This document shows, piece by piece, positions 9,050-20,975 of a DNA stretch of 64,000 nt; position 1 is the stretch's first letter, and the number at the start of each line of letters is the position of its first letter. The translations under genes and the position numbers were made by a program. The notes beneath the pieces were generated by a model. It saw nothing but the letters and a program-made list of their open reading frames with translations, was not told the DNA's origin and searched no databases. Origin of the DNA: Pelagibius sp. CAU 1746 (GTDB lineage Bacteria > Pseudomonadota > Alphaproteobacteria > Kiloniellales > Kiloniellaceae); assembly GCF_039839785.1 (NCBI RefSeq), contig NZ_JBDOQT010000001.1, positions 1,798,001 through 1,862,000 on the forward strand, read 5' to 3'.

Positions 9050-10116
9050 GCGACTTCAGCGCCCAGGACGACCGGGTGGTGGCGCCGGACTTCCGCGAGG
9101 AGGACAGCGGCGAGATCAGCCTGCGCCCTTCTCACCTGGACGACTTCATCGGCCAGCGCGCGGTGCGCGAAAACCTGCGCGTCTTCATCGAGGCGGCGCG
9201 CGGGCGCGGCGACGCCCTGGACCACGTGCTGTTCTTCGGCCCACCGGGCCTGGGCAAGACCACCCTGGCGCAGATCGTCGCCCGCGAGATGGGCGTCGGC
9301 TTCCGCGCCACCTCCGGCCCGGTCATCGCGCGGGCCGGCGACCTGGCGGCGATCCTGACCAACCTGCAGCCGCGCGACGTGCTGTTCATCGACGAGATCC
9401 ACCGCCTGTCCCCGGCGGTGGAGGAAGTGCTCTACCCGGCGATGGAGGACTTCCACCTGGACCTCATCATCGGCGAAGGGCCGGCGGCGCGCTCGGTGCG
9501 CATCGACCTGCCGCCCTTCACCTTGGTCGGCGCGACCACGCGCTCGGGCCTCATCACCACGCCTCTGAGGGAACGATTCGGCATCCCACTGCGTCTGCAG
9601 TTCTATGAGCCGGATGAACTGGAACTCATCGTCAGCCGCGGTGCGCGGGTGCTGGACATGAAGCTCACTTCCGAGGGCGCGGCGGAGATCGCGCGGCGTT
9701 CGCGCGGCACGCCGCGGGTCGCCGGTCGCCTGCTGCGCCGGGTGCGCGACTTCGCGGCGGTGGCCGGGGTCGAGGAAGTGGCGGCGGTGCAGGCCGACAG
9801 CGCCCTGAAGCGCATGGACGTGGACGAGCGCGGCCTGGACGCCATGGACCGGCGCTACATGCGCTGTATGGCCGACAACTACGGCGGCGGTCCGGTCGGG
9901 GTCGAGACCCTTGCGGCGGCGCTGTCCGAGCAGCGCGACGTGCTGGAAGAGGTCATCGAGCCTTACCTGATCCAGCAAGGTTTGGTGCAGCGCACCCCCC
10001 GCGGGCGGGTGCTGACCCGCGGCGGCTTCAGCTATCTGGGCCTGGACGTGCCGCGCAGCCTGGAACAGCTCGACTTCCTGGCTGAGGATTCGGGCAACGG
10101 GGGAGGCGCGGCTTGA
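9046..10116 (+). CDS. ruvB: Holliday junction DNA helicase RuvB
   Basis: A 356-residue AAA+ motor that drives branch migration with RuvA. Walker A GPPGLGKT is at residues 65-72, Walker [12 protein letters not shown] near 115, sensor 1 [11 protein letters not shown] near 165 and the Arg finger segment [12 protein letters not shown] just after. The C-terminal winged helix ([15 protein letters not shown] onward) is complete and the [14 protein letters not shown] end is typical. Start ATG overlaps the ruvA stop; its own stop overlaps the TTG of the thioesterase gene. Confidence 0.98.
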   Translation: MSDFSAQDDRVVAPDFREEDSGEISLRPSHLDDFIGQRAVRENLRVFIEAARGRGDALDHVLFFGPPGLGKTTLAQIVAREMGVGFRATSGPVIARAGDLAAILTNLQPRDVLFIDEIHRLSPAVEEVLYPAMEDFHLDLIIGEGPAARSVRIDLPPFTLVGATTRSGLITTPLRERFGIPLRLQFYEPDELELIVSRGARVLDMKLTSEGAAEIARRSRGTPRVAGRLLRRVRDFAAVAGVEEVAAVQADSALKRMDVDERGLDAMDRRYMRCMADNYGGGPVGVETLAAALSEQRDVLEEVIEPYLIQQGLVQRTPRGRVLTRGGFSYLGLDVPRSLEQLDFLAEDSGNGGGAA

Positions 10117-10574
10117 GCGACGTCGAAGGCCTCGGGCTGTCGGGCAGGGTGGTCGACGGAGAGCACCGCTATCCGCTGCGCATCTTCTACGAGGACACCG
10201 ATGCCGGCGGCATCGTTTACTACGCGCGCTATTTGCAGTTCGCGGAGCGGGCGCGGACCGAGATCCTCCGTCTCGCAGGCATCGAACAGTCGAAGCTGCG
10301 CGACAGCCACGACATCGTTTTCGCCGTGCACCGCTGCGAGGTCGACTACCGCCGCCCGGCGCGGCTCGACGACCTGGTGGAGGTGCGCTCGCGCCTGACC
10401 GAGCTGCGCGGCGCGCGGCTCAGCGCCGTGCAGAGCATCTGCCGGGCCGGCGAGGAACTGGTCCGCCTGGTGGTCGTCATCGCCTCGGTCGGCGGCGACG
10501 GCCGGCCGGCACGCATTCCGGCGCCCATCCGCGCCGCCTTGGAACCATTCGTACAGCCTTTGGAGCAGGGGTAA
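10113..10574 (+). CDS. ybgC: Tol-Pal associated acyl-CoA thioesterase YbgC
   Basis: A 153-residue hotdog-fold thioesterase of the YbgC type. The 4-hydroxybenzoyl-CoA thioesterase motif [25 protein letters not shown] (about residues 28-52) holds the catalytic Asp. The enzyme hydrolyses short acyl-CoA or acyl-ACP and is the standard first gene of the tol-pal cluster, where it is inner-membrane associated. Start is a TTG in a TTGA overlap with the ruvB stop, followed 3 bases after its own stop by tolQ. The first 20 residues are variable, so a slightly later start cannot be excluded. Confidence 0.95.
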   Translation: MSDVEGLGLSGRVVDGEHRYPLRIFYEDTDAGGIVYYARYLQFAERARTEILRLAGIEQSKLRDSHDIVFAVHRCEVDYRRPARLDDLVEVRSRLTELRGARLSAVQSICRAGEELVRLVVVIASVGGDGRPARIPAPIRAALEPFVQPLEQG

Positions 10575-10577
10575 CCC

Positions 10578-11306
10578 ATGGAACAGGACGCCGTAAATTC
10601 TCTTGTGCTCGAAGGTTCGGTCGACCCGAGCCTGTCGGTCTGGGGGCTTTTCCTGGAAGCCGACATCGTCGTGCAGATCGTCATGGTCCTGCTTCTGCTG
10701 GCGTCCTTCTGGTGCTGGGCGATCATCTTCGAGAAGGTGCTGCGGTTGCGCCGCCTGAAGGAGCGCGCCGGCCAGTTCGAGGAGGCCTTCTGGTCCGGCG
10801 GCTCGCTGGACGACCTCTACGACCGGCTGGACAACCGCCCGCCCGACCCCATGGCCTCGATCTTCGTCTCGGCCATGCGTGAGTGGCGGCGCTCCTCGGC
10901 GCGCGGCCTCGCCAACTCGGCGGAGATCAAGGCCAGCCTGCAGCAGCGCATCGAGCGGGTCATGGAGATCGCCATGGGGCGCGAGATGGACCGGCTGGAG
11001 CGCCACATGACCTTCCTGGCCTCGGTCGGTTCGGCGGCGCCCTTCATCGGCCTTTTCGGCACCGTCTGGGGCATCATGAACGCCTTCACCTCCATCGCCG
11101 CGGCCAAGAACACCAGCCTCGCCGTGGTGGCGCCGGGCATCGCCGAGGCGCTCTTCGCCACGGCGCTGGGCCTGGTCGCCGCCATTCCGGCGGTGATTGG
11201 CTACAACAAGCTGTCCAATGACCTGGGACGCTACGCCGGACGGCTGGAAGCCTTCGCCGGCGAGTTCGGCGCTATCCTGTCGCGCAAGCTGGACGAGAAG
11301 AACTGA
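10578..11306 (+). CDS. tolQ: Tol-Pal system proton channel protein TolQ
   Basis: A 242-residue inner-membrane protein, homologue of ExbB and MotA, that forms the proton channel with TolR and powers TolA during outer-membrane constriction. Three membrane segments are visible: residues about 30-52 ([21 protein letters not shown]), 150-172 ([24 protein letters not shown]) and 190-212 ([25 protein letters not shown]). The [10 protein letters not shown] block is diagnostic. It is 3 bases from ybgC and 3 from tolR, in one operon. Confidence 0.97.
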   Translation: MEQDAVNSLVLEGSVDPSLSVWGLFLEADIVVQIVMVLLLLASFWCWAIIFEKVLRLRRLKERAGQFEEAFWSGGSLDDLYDRLDNRPPDPMASIFVSAMREWRRSSARGLANSAEIKASLQQRIERVMEIAMGREMDRLERHMTFLASVGSAAPFIGLFGTVWGIMNAFTSIAAAKNTSLAVVAPGIAEALFATALGLVAAIPAVIGYNKLSNDLGRYAGRLEAFAGEFGAILSRKLDEKN

Positions 11307-11309
11307 ACC

Positions 11310-11816
11310 ATGGCCGCGACACTCATATCGTCGGGCCGCCGCGGTGGCCGGAGCGCCCAGAAGCGCTATCGCCCCCTCAGCGAGATTAACGTGACGCCCT
11401 TCGTCGACGTCATGCTGGTGCTGCTCATCGTCTTCATGGTGACGGCGCCGCTGCTGACCGTCGGCGTGCCGGTCGATCTGCCGAAGACCCAGGCCCAGTC
11501 CATCGCCGATCCGGAAGAACCGCTCGTCATCTCCGTCAACGCGGAAGGAACGATCTATATCCAGGACACGGAGGTCGAGCTGAACAAGCTGGTGCCGCGC
11601 CTGCGCGCCATCACCGAGAGCAAGCCCGACACGCGCATCTTCGTGCGCGGCGACCGCGCCATCGCCTATGGCCGCATCATGCAGGTCATGGGCACGGTGA
11701 ACTCCGCCGGCTTCAAGCGGGTGGCGCTGATCGCCGAGCTGCCGAAGGGCGGCGAGGCGGCCGCCCCGGACGACGGCCAGCAGCCGGCCAGCCAGAAGCC
11801 GGCCGCGCCGCAGTAA
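11310..11816 (+). CDS. tolR: Tol-Pal system protein TolR
   Basis: A 168-residue TolR/ExbD protein. The single N-terminal membrane helix (about residues 30-52) includes INVTPFVDVMLVLLIVFMVTAPLL with the essential proton-carrying Asp of the FVDVML motif. The periplasmic domain follows, and the C-terminal 20 residues are Pro/Gln/Ala-rich. It partners TolQ to energise TolA. It is separated from tolA by 51 bases, which hold a ribosome site but no terminator. Confidence 0.96.
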   Translation: MAATLISSGRRGGRSAQKRYRPLSEINVTPFVDVMLVLLIVFMVTAPLLTVGVPVDLPKTQAQSIADPEEPLVISVNAEGTIYIQDTEVELNKLVPRLRAITESKPDTRIFVRGDRAIAYGRIMQVMGTVNSAGFKRVALIAELPKGGEAAAPDDGQQPASQKPAAPQ

Positions 11817-11867
11817 GCCCGCCGCCGGACGTCATTTCGAGCCGAGAGAGCATCGCTGAACGCCATC

Positions 11868-12809
11868 ATGGGTAAGGCCAGTTTCCTTTCCGCGCTTCTG
11901 CACCTGGGTGTCATCCTCGCCCTGGTGTTCGGCCTGCCCGTGCTGCGCGAGCCCATGGTCAACTTCGATACGCCGACGATGGAGATGGTGTTCGAGCCGG
12001 AGGCCAACACCGAAGCCCCGGCGCCCGAACCCGATCCCGAGCCGGAGCCGGTCAACGAGGCGCCGGAGAAGGCGCCCGAGCCCGAGCCGGAGATCGCCAA
12101 GGCGCCGCCGCCCGAGCCAGAACCCCTGCCGGAACCCGAGCCGGCCCCTGAGCCCGAACCGGAGCCCGAGCCGGCGCCCCTGCCCGAACCGGAACCCGAA
12201 CCGGAGCCGGAACCCGAGCCCGAGCCAGAGCCGGAACCCGAGCCTGAGCCCGAGCCGGAACCCGAACCGGAGCCGGAGGCCGAAGCGCCGCCGCCCAAGC
12301 CGAGGCCCAAGCCCAAGCCGCCGGTGCAGGTCGCCCAGCAGCCGGAGCCGGAGAAGAAGAAGGAAGAGCCCAAGCCGGAAGACCGGCTGACCTCGATCCT
12401 GAAGAATGTGGAGAAGCTGAAGGACAAGCCTTCCAGCCAACCGCAGCAGGCTGCGCGCGCGCCGGTTCAGGCGCCGACGCCCAGGATCTCCGCCGTGCAG
12501 CGCCAGCAGCTCGAGAACTCGGTGCAGAATCAGATCAAGCGCTGCTGGCGCATCGATGCCGGCGCGCGCAAGGCGGAGGATCTGATCGTCGAGGTTACGG
12601 TGAACCTGGCGCCGGATGGGCGGGTCATCGGTCAGCCGCGGGTGGTCGATACCGTGCGGATGAACCGCGATGCCTATTTCCGCAGTGCCGCCGAGAACGC
12701 CGTGCGGGCGATCCTCAAGTGCAGCCCCTTCCAGCTGCCCGTCGCCCAGTATTCCGAATGGAAGACGATGAACCTGACCTTCAACCCGAGAGAGATGCTT
12801 GGATCATGA
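11868..12809 (+). CDS. tolA: Tol-Pal/TonB-type energy transducer TolA
   Basis: A 313-residue TolA. It starts with a membrane anchor (residues about 4-25), followed by a long linker of Pro-Glu alternation (about residues 45-140) and a basic Lys/Pro stretch. The C-terminal domain (about 205-313) has [36 protein letters not shown] and [23 protein letters not shown], typical of alphaproteobacterial TolA. The Pro-Glu linker resembles TonB more than the Ala-rich helix of E. coli TolA, so it is probably stiff and extended across the periplasm. The stop overlaps tolB by four bases. Confidence 0.95.
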   Translation: MGKASFLSALLHLGVILALVFGLPVLREPMVNFDTPTMEMVFEPEANTEAPAPEPDPEPEPVNEAPEKAPEPEPEIAKAPPPEPEPLPEPEPAPEPEPEPEPAPLPEPEPEPEPEPEPEPEPEPEPEPEPEPEPEPEAEAPPPKPRPKPKPPVQVAQQPEPEKKKEEPKPEDRLTSILKNVEKLKDKPSSQPQQAARAPVQAPTPRISAVQRQQLENSVQNQIKRCWRIDAGARKAEDLIVEVTVNLAPDGRVIGQPRVVDTVRMNRDAYFRSAAENAVRAILKCSPFQLPVAQYSEWKTMNLTFNPREMLGS

Positions 12810-14194
12810 CGTCGATGCACCGCTTCAAGTCCCGTCCGACCGGGCGCACCAATCCAGCCAAGTTGCGGGTCTTCCTGTGCCTGGCTGCCGGCCTGCTGGC
12901 GGCCGCCGTGGCCGCGCCGGCGCGCGCCCAGCTCAACGTCGACATCGAAGAAGGCTTCGTAGAGCCCCTGCCGATCGCCATCACCGATCTCTTCGGCGAG
13001 GTCGGGGAGGAGGCCAAGCTGGGCGCCGACATCGCCTCCGTGGTCGCCGCGGACCTGGAGCGCAGCGGCCTGTTCCGGCCGGTCGAAAAGGGCGCCTTCA
13101 TCCAGGACTCCTCCAGTCTGCGCTACGGCCCGCGCTTCGGCGACTGGCGCCTGATCAACGCCCAGGCGCTGGTTAGCGGTGTCGTGCAGCTCCAGGCCGA
13201 TGGGCGCATGGTGGTGCAGTTCCGCCTCTGGGACACCTTCTCGGAGGTGCAGATGCGCGGCACCCAGTACACTACGCCGCCGGCCAACTGGCGCGGCATC
13301 GCCCACCGCATCGCCGACGAGATCTACCAGCGCCTGACCGGCGAGCGGGGCTACTTCAATACACAGATCGTTTATATCGCCGAGCAGGGACCGCAGAACC
13401 GGCGCATCAAGCGCCTGGCCATCATGGACCAGGACGGCGCCAATCACCGCTTCCTGACCAGCGGCAACGAACTGGTGCTGACCCCGCGCTTCTCGCCCTC
13501 CAGCCGCGAGATCACCTACATGGCCTATCAGTCCAACGGCAGGGCCGAGGTGCCGCGGGTCTATCTCTTCAACCTCAACACCGGCCAGCAGGAAGTGCTC
13601 GGCGACTTCCCGGGCATGACCTTCGCTCCGCGCTTTTCCAGCGAGGGCAATGCGGTCATCCTCTCCATGGCCAAGGACGGCAATTCGGAAATCTACACCG
13701 TCGATCTGCGCACCCGGCGCCAGACGCGGCTGACGAATCACCCGGCCATCGACACCTCGCCGTCGTTTTCCCCCGATTCGCGCGAAATTGTATTCAATTC
13801 CGACCGCGGCGGGCGGCCTCAGATCTATGTGATGAATAGTGATGGAAGCAATGTGCGACGAATCAGTCGTGGACAGGGGTACTACTACACCCCGGTATGG
13901 TCGCCGCGCGGAGATTTGATCGCTTTCACCCGTCAACATGCGGGGGAATTCTACATCGGCGTGATGCGTCCCGACGGCACCGGCGAACGGATGTTAGTGA
14001 GGGATTACAACGTGGAAGCCCCTACCTGGGCCCCCAACGGGCGGGTCCTGTCCTACTTCCGCTCCTCGCGCGCCGACTCGCGCGGGCAGATCAGTAGTAA
14101 GATCTTTACGATTGATCTTACAGGTTTCAACGAACGCGAGCTTGTGACGCCTCTGGACGCCTCAGACCCGGCGTGGTCCCCCTTGATTCAGTAG
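12806..14194 (+). CDS. tolB: Tol-Pal system beta-propeller protein TolB
   Basis: A 462-residue periplasmic protein that binds Pal and TolA. A signal peptide (about residues 1-42) ends at ARA-Q, followed by the N-terminal domain and a six-bladed propeller with repeated [20 protein letters not shown] and [11 protein letters not shown]-type TolB/PD40 motifs. The open frame reaches back to 12719, but the ATG at 12806 within the tolA stop (ATGA) gives the correct signal peptide. It follows the tol operon order exactly. Confidence 0.97.
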   Translation: MTSMHRFKSRPTGRTNPAKLRVFLCLAAGLLAAAVAAPARAQLNVDIEEGFVEPLPIAITDLFGEVGEEAKLGADIASVVAADLERSGLFRPVEKGAFIQDSSSLRYGPRFGDWRLINAQALVSGVVQLQADGRMVVQFRLWDTFSEVQMRGTQYTTPPANWRGIAHRIADEIYQRLTGERGYFNTQIVYIAEQGPQNRRIKRLAIMDQDGANHRFLTSGNELVLTPRFSPSSREITYMAYQSNGRAEVPRVYLFNLNTGQQEVLGDFPGMTFAPRFSSEGNAVILSMAKDGNSEIYTVDLRTRRQTRLTNHPAIDTSPSFSPDSREIVFNSDRGGRPQIYVMNSDGSNVRRISRGQGYYYTPVWSPRGDLIAFTRQHAGEFYIGVMRPDGTGERMLVRDYNVEAPTWAPNGRVLSYFRSSRADSRGQISSKIFTIDLTGFNERELVTPLDASDPAWSPLIQ

Positions 14195-14341
14195 GGGGGC
14201 GTCGGTATAGTCCGTTAACCATTTTCGGCTGTTAGTTGCCGACGTTGGGGGGCCGTATCAAGCAGGTTCGATCTGTTAAGTCACCGGTGACAGATCGGCC
14301 TCAATCCAGAAAATCCGGGGATGTGTTTGAGAGGGCAGAAT

Positions 14342-14863
14342 ATGCGCTTTTCCCTTGTTACGACTTTCGCTGCGGCCTTGCTGCTCGCGGCGTGTTCTAC
14401 TCCGTCCGAAGATTCCGGCGCAGCGTCCGGCAGCGGCTCGAGCGGAACCGGCACGACTCAGCAGCCGACGCCGACCCCGCAGGCTGAGACCATTCCCGGT
14501 CCTGGCGCGGGTACCCAGGAAGAGCTGACCGTCGAAGTTGGCGACCGCGTCTTCTTCGACTTCGACAAGTACAACATCCGCGCCGACCAGCGCGGCACCG
14601 TCGAGGCCCTCGCGGCTTGGCTCGACACCAACCCGTCGGTCACCCTGACCATCGAGGGTCACTGCGACGAGCGCGGCACGCGCGAGTACAACCTGGCGCT
14701 CGGCGAGCGCCGCGCCAATTCGGTGCGCGACTATCTGGTGGCCCTGGGCATCAACCCCGGCCGCCTCACCACCGTCAGCTACGGTGAGGAGCGCCCGGCC
14801 GTGCTCGGCTCCAACGACTCCGCCTGGGCGCAGAACCGCCGCGGCGCTTTCGTTGTGAACTAA
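14342..14863 (+). CDS. pal: Peptidoglycan-associated lipoprotein Pal
   Basis: A 173-residue outer-membrane lipoprotein. The signal peptide ends in lipobox LLAAC with the lipidated Cys at residue 19. A Ser/Gly/Thr/Pro linker leads to the OmpA-like domain with VFFDFDKYNIR and the peptidoglycan-binding EGHCDERGTREYNLALGERRA. An upstream in-frame ATG at 14321 exists, but the ATG at 14342 has AGAGGG at proper distance and gives the proper lipoprotein signal. A 147-base gap after tolB allows an internal promoter. Confidence 0.97.
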   Translation: MRFSLVTTFAAALLLAACSTPSEDSGAASGSGSSGTGTTQQPTPTPQAETIPGPGAGTQEELTVEVGDRVFFDFDKYNIRADQRGTVEALAAWLDTNPSVTLTIEGHCDERGTREYNLALGERRANSVRDYLVALGINPGRLTTVSYGEERPAVLGSNDSAWAQNRRGAFVVN

Positions 14864-14891
14864 GCGGCGTTTGACGCCTCAGTCGTCTTGC

Positions 14892-14947
14892 GAACCCCGT
14901 CCGGTCGAGCGCCTGCCGCTTTCCCGGTCGGGGTTTTCGCTTACTTG
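14892..14947 (+). terminator. Probable Rho-independent terminator after pal
   Basis: AACCCCG (14893-14899) plus adjacent bases pair with CGGGGTT (14939-14945), with an inner CCGG/CCGG contact and a large loop, ending in TTTT. It lies about 30 bases after the pal stop and would separate pal from cpoB. The short T-run and large loop make it moderate only. Confidence 0.5.
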
Positions 14948-15119
14948 GCGCGCTTTTCCCGCTCCGCGAGGGGCCCGGCGCCGGCCGCGATACTGGTCTC
15001 CGTTGGGCAACCGCGCCATAAAGATGACAAGAAAACCTGCCACAGAGGATGGCCGGCGGAGCCGCTAGGGCACCCCGGAGCAGGCTCCCGGAACCGAATA
15101 TAGAGCGGAGGAACGAGCG

Positions 15120-16211
15120 ATGGCCGGCGAGGTCCGTAGCTTCCCCTTCACGACCACGACTTCCAAGATGATGTCTTTCGCGCGCGGCGCAGCACTGGCC
15201 CTGCTGCTGGTGATGCTCGCCGGACCGCAGCCCGTCCTGGCGCAGCAGAGCGTCGACGACCAGATCCAGCGCCTGCAGCGCGAACTTTCCGACCTGCAGC
15301 GCCAAGTCTATGGCGGCGAGGCGCCCCCGGCGGGCGCGGCCGCCTCCGGCGGCGGCCTGGCCCCGACCCAGGCGGCGCGCCTCCAGCTCCAGCTCGACCA
15401 GTTCGAGGTGCAGATGCAGGAGCTGACCGGCCGCGTCGAGGATATGGGCTTCCGTATGCAGAGCGTCAGCGACCGCCTCGACAAGCTGGTCGCCGACGTC
15501 GACCTGCGCCTGCGCAACCTGGAGCAGGGCGGCCTGCCGCCGGTGGGCGCCCAGGGCCAGCCCCAGCCCCAGACACCGGTCGCGGAAGGGCCGCAGATGG
15601 CGGGCGGACAGGGCGCGGCTCTGCCGCAGGCCGGCGCGGCCCCCCCGGCCCCCAGCCAGCCGGGCAGCATCGGCTCCATCAGCGAGAGCGATCTCAGCAG
15701 CTTCCAGAGCCGGCAGGCCTCCACCACGGCCCAGGCTCAAGCTCAGGCTCAGGCTCAGGCTGCCCCGGCCCCCGGCGGTCAGCAGCAGGCCGCCGTGCCG
15801 TCCGGCGCCGGAGTCCTGCCGGAGGGGACGCCGCAGCAGCAGTACGACTATGCCTTCGGCCTGCTGCGCCAGGCCAACTATGCGGGGGCCGAGCAGGCCT
15901 TCGCCGCCTTCCTGGTGCAGCACCCCGACGACGCCCTGGCCGGCAACGCCAAGTACTGGCTGGGCGAGACCTACTACGTGCGCGGCAACTACCAGCAGGC
16001 GGCCGTGACCTTCGCGGAAGGCTTCGAGGCCTATCCCAACAACTCCAAGGCGCCCGACAACCTGTTGAAGCTCGGTATGTCGCTGGCGTCGCTGGGCAGC
16101 ACCCAGGATGCTTGCGGCACCTTCGGCGTGCTGCTGGACCGCTATGCCGACGCCCCGGCCACGATCCTGTCGCGGGCGCAGCGGGAATCGCAGCGGCTGA
16201 GCTGTCCCTGA
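15120..16211 (+). CDS. cpoB: Cell division coordinator CpoB (YbgF)
   Basis: A 363-residue periplasmic protein that in E. coli links Tol-Pal action to septal peptidoglycan synthesis. A signal peptide ends at VLA-QQ near residue 41, then a trimerising coiled coil (DDQIQRLQRELSDLQRQVYGG, about 45-62), a long Ala/Gln/Pro linker, and TPR repeats from about 235 (YDYAFGLLRQANYAGAEQAF, AKYWLGETYYVRGNYQQAAVTF). GGAGG lies 8 bases before the ATG at 15120; a second Met pair at residues 17-18 could also serve. It ends 27 bases before tilS. Confidence 0.94.
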   Translation: MAGEVRSFPFTTTTSKMMSFARGAALALLLVMLAGPQPVLAQQSVDDQIQRLQRELSDLQRQVYGGEAPPAGAAASGGGLAPTQAARLQLQLDQFEVQMQELTGRVEDMGFRMQSVSDRLDKLVADVDLRLRNLEQGGLPPVGAQGQPQPQTPVAEGPQMAGGQGAALPQAGAAPPAPSQPGSIGSISESDLSSFQSRQASTTAQAQAQAQAQAAPAPGGQQQAAVPSGAGVLPEGTPQQQYDYAFGLLRQANYAGAEQAFAAFLVQHPDDALAGNAKYWLGETYYVRGNYQQAAVTFAEGFEAYPNNSKAPDNLLKLGMSLASLGSTQDACGTFGVLLDRYADAPATILSRAQRESQRLSCP

Positions 16212-16238
16212 GGTGCGCGGGCGGCGGAGGATCGGCCA

Positions 16239-17624
16239 ATGACCGCGCGCTCCGCCGGCGTGACCCCTGAGGCCTTCGGCCGCCTGATGGCGGAACTCGG
16301 GCCTTTCGAGCCGCGGCCGCATGTGGCGGCGGCGGTTTCCGGCGGCGCGGACAGCATGGCGTTGGCGCTGCTGCTCGCCGACTGGCTGGCGCCGCGCGGC
16401 GGACGCCTCACCGCCTTCACCGTCGACCACGGCCTGCGGCCCGGCGCGTCGGAAGAGGCCGCCTGGGTCGCCGGGCAATTGAAGCCCCAGGGTATCGCCC
16501 ACCACATCCTGCGCTGGCGCGGCGACAAGCCGGCGAAGAAGCCCGGCGGCTCGCTGCAGGCGGCGGCGCGCGCGGCGCGCTACGAGCTGCTGCTGCGGGC
16601 TTGCGAGGCGCGCGGCATCTTCCATCTCGCTTTGGCGCATCATCTGGAAGACCAGGCGGAGACCTTCCTGCTGCGTCTCGGGCGCGGCAGCGGGCTGGAT
16701 GGCCTGGCCGCCATGGCGCCGGTCAGCGAGACCAGCGGGCTGCGCCTGCTGCGCCCGCTGCTCGCCCTCTCCAAGGCGCAGCTTGTCGAGGAGTTAGAGG
16801 CACGCGGGCAGGACTGGATCGAGGATCCGAGCAATGCCGATGCTGCTTTCGCGCGGGTCCGGCTGCGCCGCCTGCTGCCGGAACTGGCGGGCGAGGGGAT
16901 GACGCCGGCGCGCCTGGGCAGCGCCACCCATAACCTGGGCCGGGCCCGCGCGGCGATCGAGGCGGACGTGGCGGCGGCCCTGGCGCGGGCGGTGCGGCCC
17001 GATCCGGCGGGCTTTCTGGACCTGAATCCGGAATTCCTGCGCCGCGAGAGCGCCGAGGTGTCGCTGCGCGCCCTGGCGCGCTGCCTCATGGCCGTGGGCG
17101 GCTGTGACTATACGCCGCGCCTGGAGCGCCTGGAACGCCTGCATGCCTATTTGGAGGACGGCCTGGAGCGGGGGGTGACCCTGGGAGGCTGCCGCATCCT
17201 GCCGCGGGAAACCGCCTCGGGCGAGGGGCGCTGGCTCATCGTCCGGGAGGCCGGGCGCAGCACCGAGGCCGCTCTGAAACCGGGCGGCGCTCTGCTGTGG
17301 GACGGCCGCTTCGAGGTCCGGCTGGCCCGCGGCGCGGCGGCACAACCGCAGGGAGAGGCGGGCGGCGGGATGACCATCGGTCCGCTGGGCAGCGCCGGTT
17401 GGCGCCGCCTGGCGGAAGCGCTGGAGGCGGCGGGAACCGGGGCGCGGGCCGCGCGCATCCCGGCGGCGGCCCGCGGCGCCCTGCCGGCCATCCGCGACCG
17501 CCGTGGCCTGGCGGCGGTGCCACCTGTGGGCTATTTTCGGGATGCTGGAACGGCCAAGCGGTTGAAAGAGTGTCGTTTTGCCCCCCAAAATGGGTTAACC
17601 AGCCCTGCTTTTACGGTTGTTTAG
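16239..17624 (+). CDS. tilS: tRNA(Ile)-lysidine synthase TilS
   Basis: A 461-residue enzyme that converts C34 of the minor tRNA-Ile(CAU) to lysidine, changing it from Met to Ile decoding. The ATP pyrophosphatase P-loop SGGADS is at residues 34-39; DHGLRPGASEEA and HHLEDQAETFLLRLGRGSGLDGLAAM follow as expected. The C-terminal region is more divergent and Ala/Arg-rich, as is usual. Position cpoB-tilS-ftsH is conserved. A hairpin with a T-run follows its stop. Confidence 0.96.
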   Translation: MTARSAGVTPEAFGRLMAELGPFEPRPHVAAAVSGGADSMALALLLADWLAPRGGRLTAFTVDHGLRPGASEEAAWVAGQLKPQGIAHHILRWRGDKPAKKPGGSLQAAARAARYELLLRACEARGIFHLALAHHLEDQAETFLLRLGRGSGLDGLAAMAPVSETSGLRLLRPLLALSKAQLVEELEARGQDWIEDPSNADAAFARVRLRRLLPELAGEGMTPARLGSATHNLGRARAAIEADVAAALARAVRPDPAGFLDLNPEFLRRESAEVSLRALARCLMAVGGCDYTPRLERLERLHAYLEDGLERGVTLGGCRILPRETASGEGRWLIVREAGRSTEAALKPGGALLWDGRFEVRLARGAAAQPQGEAGGGMTIGPLGSAGWRRLAEALEAAGTGARAARIPAAARGALPAIRDRRGLAAVPPVGYFRDAGTAKRLKECRFAPQNGLTSPAFTVV

Positions 17625-17644
17625 ACTGCAAGGCGCATTATCTT
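17617..17644 (+). promoter_or_regulatory. Candidate ftsH promoter
   Basis: TTGTTT (17617-17622) and TATCTT (17639-17644) are spaced by 16 bases, overlapping the tilS stop codon. Transcription from here would begin just before the hairpin at 17653-17683. This is pattern matching only. Confidence 0.35.
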
Positions 17645-17652
17645 CTACGAGA

Positions 17653-17683
17653 GGCGGCCTGCTGGCCGCCGGGCATTTTTTTT
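17653..17683 (+). terminator. Hairpin with T-run between tilS and ftsH
   Basis: GGCGGCC (17653-17659) pairs perfectly with GGCCGCC (17664-17670) around a 4-base loop, and eight T residues occupy 17676-17683 after a short GGGCA spacer. It would end tilS transcripts, but only 29 bases separate it from the ftsH GTG, too few for a standard downstream promoter. It may be a leaky terminator or an attenuator in the ftsH leader. Confidence 0.55.
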
Positions 17684-17712
17684 GTGCCTGGACGTTTAAC
17701 AGGGGTTAGACC

Positions 17713-19647
<1,935 letters not shown>

Positions 19648-19688
19648 GGCCGGGAAGCTAGCCGTTCCAGCGCAAACCGATAAGAACA

Positions 19689-19720
19689 GGGCCTCCGCTG
19701 CACGGAGGCCCTTTTTCTTT
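19689..19720 (+). terminator. Rho-independent terminator after ftsH
   Basis: GGGCCTCCG (19689-19697) pairs perfectly with CGGAGGCCC (19703-19711) around a 5-base loop, followed by TTTTTCTTT. A textbook intrinsic terminator 41 bases after the ftsH stop, ending the tol-pal/tilS/ftsH block. Confidence 0.92.
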
Positions 19721-19761
19721 GACCGTTTTCTTGATGGCCGGGCGCGGATATAAGCAAGGGA

Positions 19762-20919
19762 ATGACGGGCGCACTCACACTGAGGCCGGTCGGCCTGCGC
19801 GGGCCGGCGGAAGTCGACGCGGCGGAGGTCCTTCTCCCTTTGGCCGGCGGGCCGCTGCGGTTTGGCAAGTGCGAGGCGATCTGGCGGGCCGGCCGCCACA
19901 CCCGGCGCGCCGTGCTGCCGCTGGCCGAGCTGGCGCTCTGGGCGGAAAGGCAGGCGCCGGGGCGCGGCGGCGCCGCGGCGGAGGCCCTGCTGCAGCGCCT
20001 CTCTGCGCCGCGCGCGCCGCTGGCGGGCCTGAGCCTCGACCGTCCCCGGATCATGGGCATTCTCAACGTGACGCCGGACTCCTTTTCCGACGGCGGCGAC
20101 CGCGCCGATCCGCAGGTTGCCGTGCGCGACGGTCTGGCCATGCTGGCGGCCGGCGCCGACATCCTGGACGTCGGCGGCGAGTCGACACGCCCTGGCTCGC
20201 AGCCGGTCAGCCTGGCCGAGGAGCGGGCGCGGGTGCTGCCGGTGGTCGAGGCCCTGGCCAAGGCCGGCGCCGTCGTCTCCATCGACACCCGCCATGCCGC
20301 CATCATGGCCGAGGCGGTGGCCGCCGGCGCCGCCATCATCAACGACGTCACCGCCTTGGAGGGCGATCCCGACAGCCTGGCCGTGGCGGCCGAGACCGGC
20401 GTGCCGGTCATCCTCATGCACATGCAGGGCGAGCCGCAGACCATGCAGGCCAACCCGACCTACGATTCGGTGGCGCTCGATATCTACGGCTATTTGGCCG
20501 GGCGTCTGGAGGCCTGCGCGGCCGCGGGCATCGATCCCGGCCGCGTCGTCGTCGATCCCGGCATCGGCTTCGGCAAGACCCTGGACCATAACCTCCAGCT
20601 CTTCGAGCAGTTGGCGCTGTTCCAGGGCCTCGGCACCGCGGTGCTGCTGGGGGCCAGCCGCAAGAGCTTCATCGCCAAGCTGGCGCCCCAGGCTTCCGAA
20701 GCGCCGCCCGGGCCCAAGCAGCGCCTCGGCGGCTCCCTGGCGGCGGCGCTTTTCGGCCTGCAGCGCGGCGTGCAGATCCTGCGCGTTCACGACGTGGCCG
20801 AGACCGCCCAGGCGGCCGCCTTCTGGCGGGCGGCCGGCGCCGTGCCGCCTCCCGTTGAAGGGGCGCCGGTCGAGGACGGCGAGAGCCGGGCGGACAGGGC
20901 CGGTGGCGGCCTGCTATAA
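19762..20919 (+). CDS. folP: Dihydropteroate synthase
   Basis: A 385-residue enzyme that joins p-aminobenzoate to the pterin pyrophosphate in folate synthesis and is the target of sulfonamides. The catalytic TIM barrel starts at about residue 95 with [66 protein letters not shown] and GASRKSFI follow. The 95-residue N-terminal extension is common in alphaproteobacterial FolP and has no known motif. No ribosome site is strong at the ATG; it sits 41 bases after the ftsH terminator. Confidence 0.96.
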   Translation: MTGALTLRPVGLRGPAEVDAAEVLLPLAGGPLRFGKCEAIWRAGRHTRRAVLPLAELALWAERQAPGRGGAAAEALLQRLSAPRAPLAGLSLDRPRIMGILNVTPDSFSDGGDRADPQVAVRDGLAMLAAGADILDVGGESTRPGSQPVSLAEERARVLPVVEALAKAGAVVSIDTRHAAIMAEAVAAGAAIINDVTALEGDPDSLAVAAETGVPVILMHMQGEPQTMQANPTYDSVALDIYGYLAGRLEACAAAGIDPGRVVVDPGIGFGKTLDHNLQLFEQLALFQGLGTAVLLGASRKSFIAKLAPQASEAPPGPKQRLGGSLAAALFGLQRGVQILRVHDVAETAQAAAFWRAAGAVPPPVEGAPVEDGESRADRAGGGLL

Positions 20920-20975
20920 GGAAATCGCCACCTTCGACCGCTGAAGATGGCGAGTCGCAGAACCAGGACCCGCAG

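Noticed and set aside
12001-12300. Repeats suggesting a CRISPR or satellite array
   Set aside because: The repeats are codon-based Pro-Glu alternation inside tolA with no spacers.
11666-12427. Gly-Ser repeat protein on the minus strand
   Set aside because: This is the reverse complement of the Pro-Glu repeat of tolA, not a separate gene.
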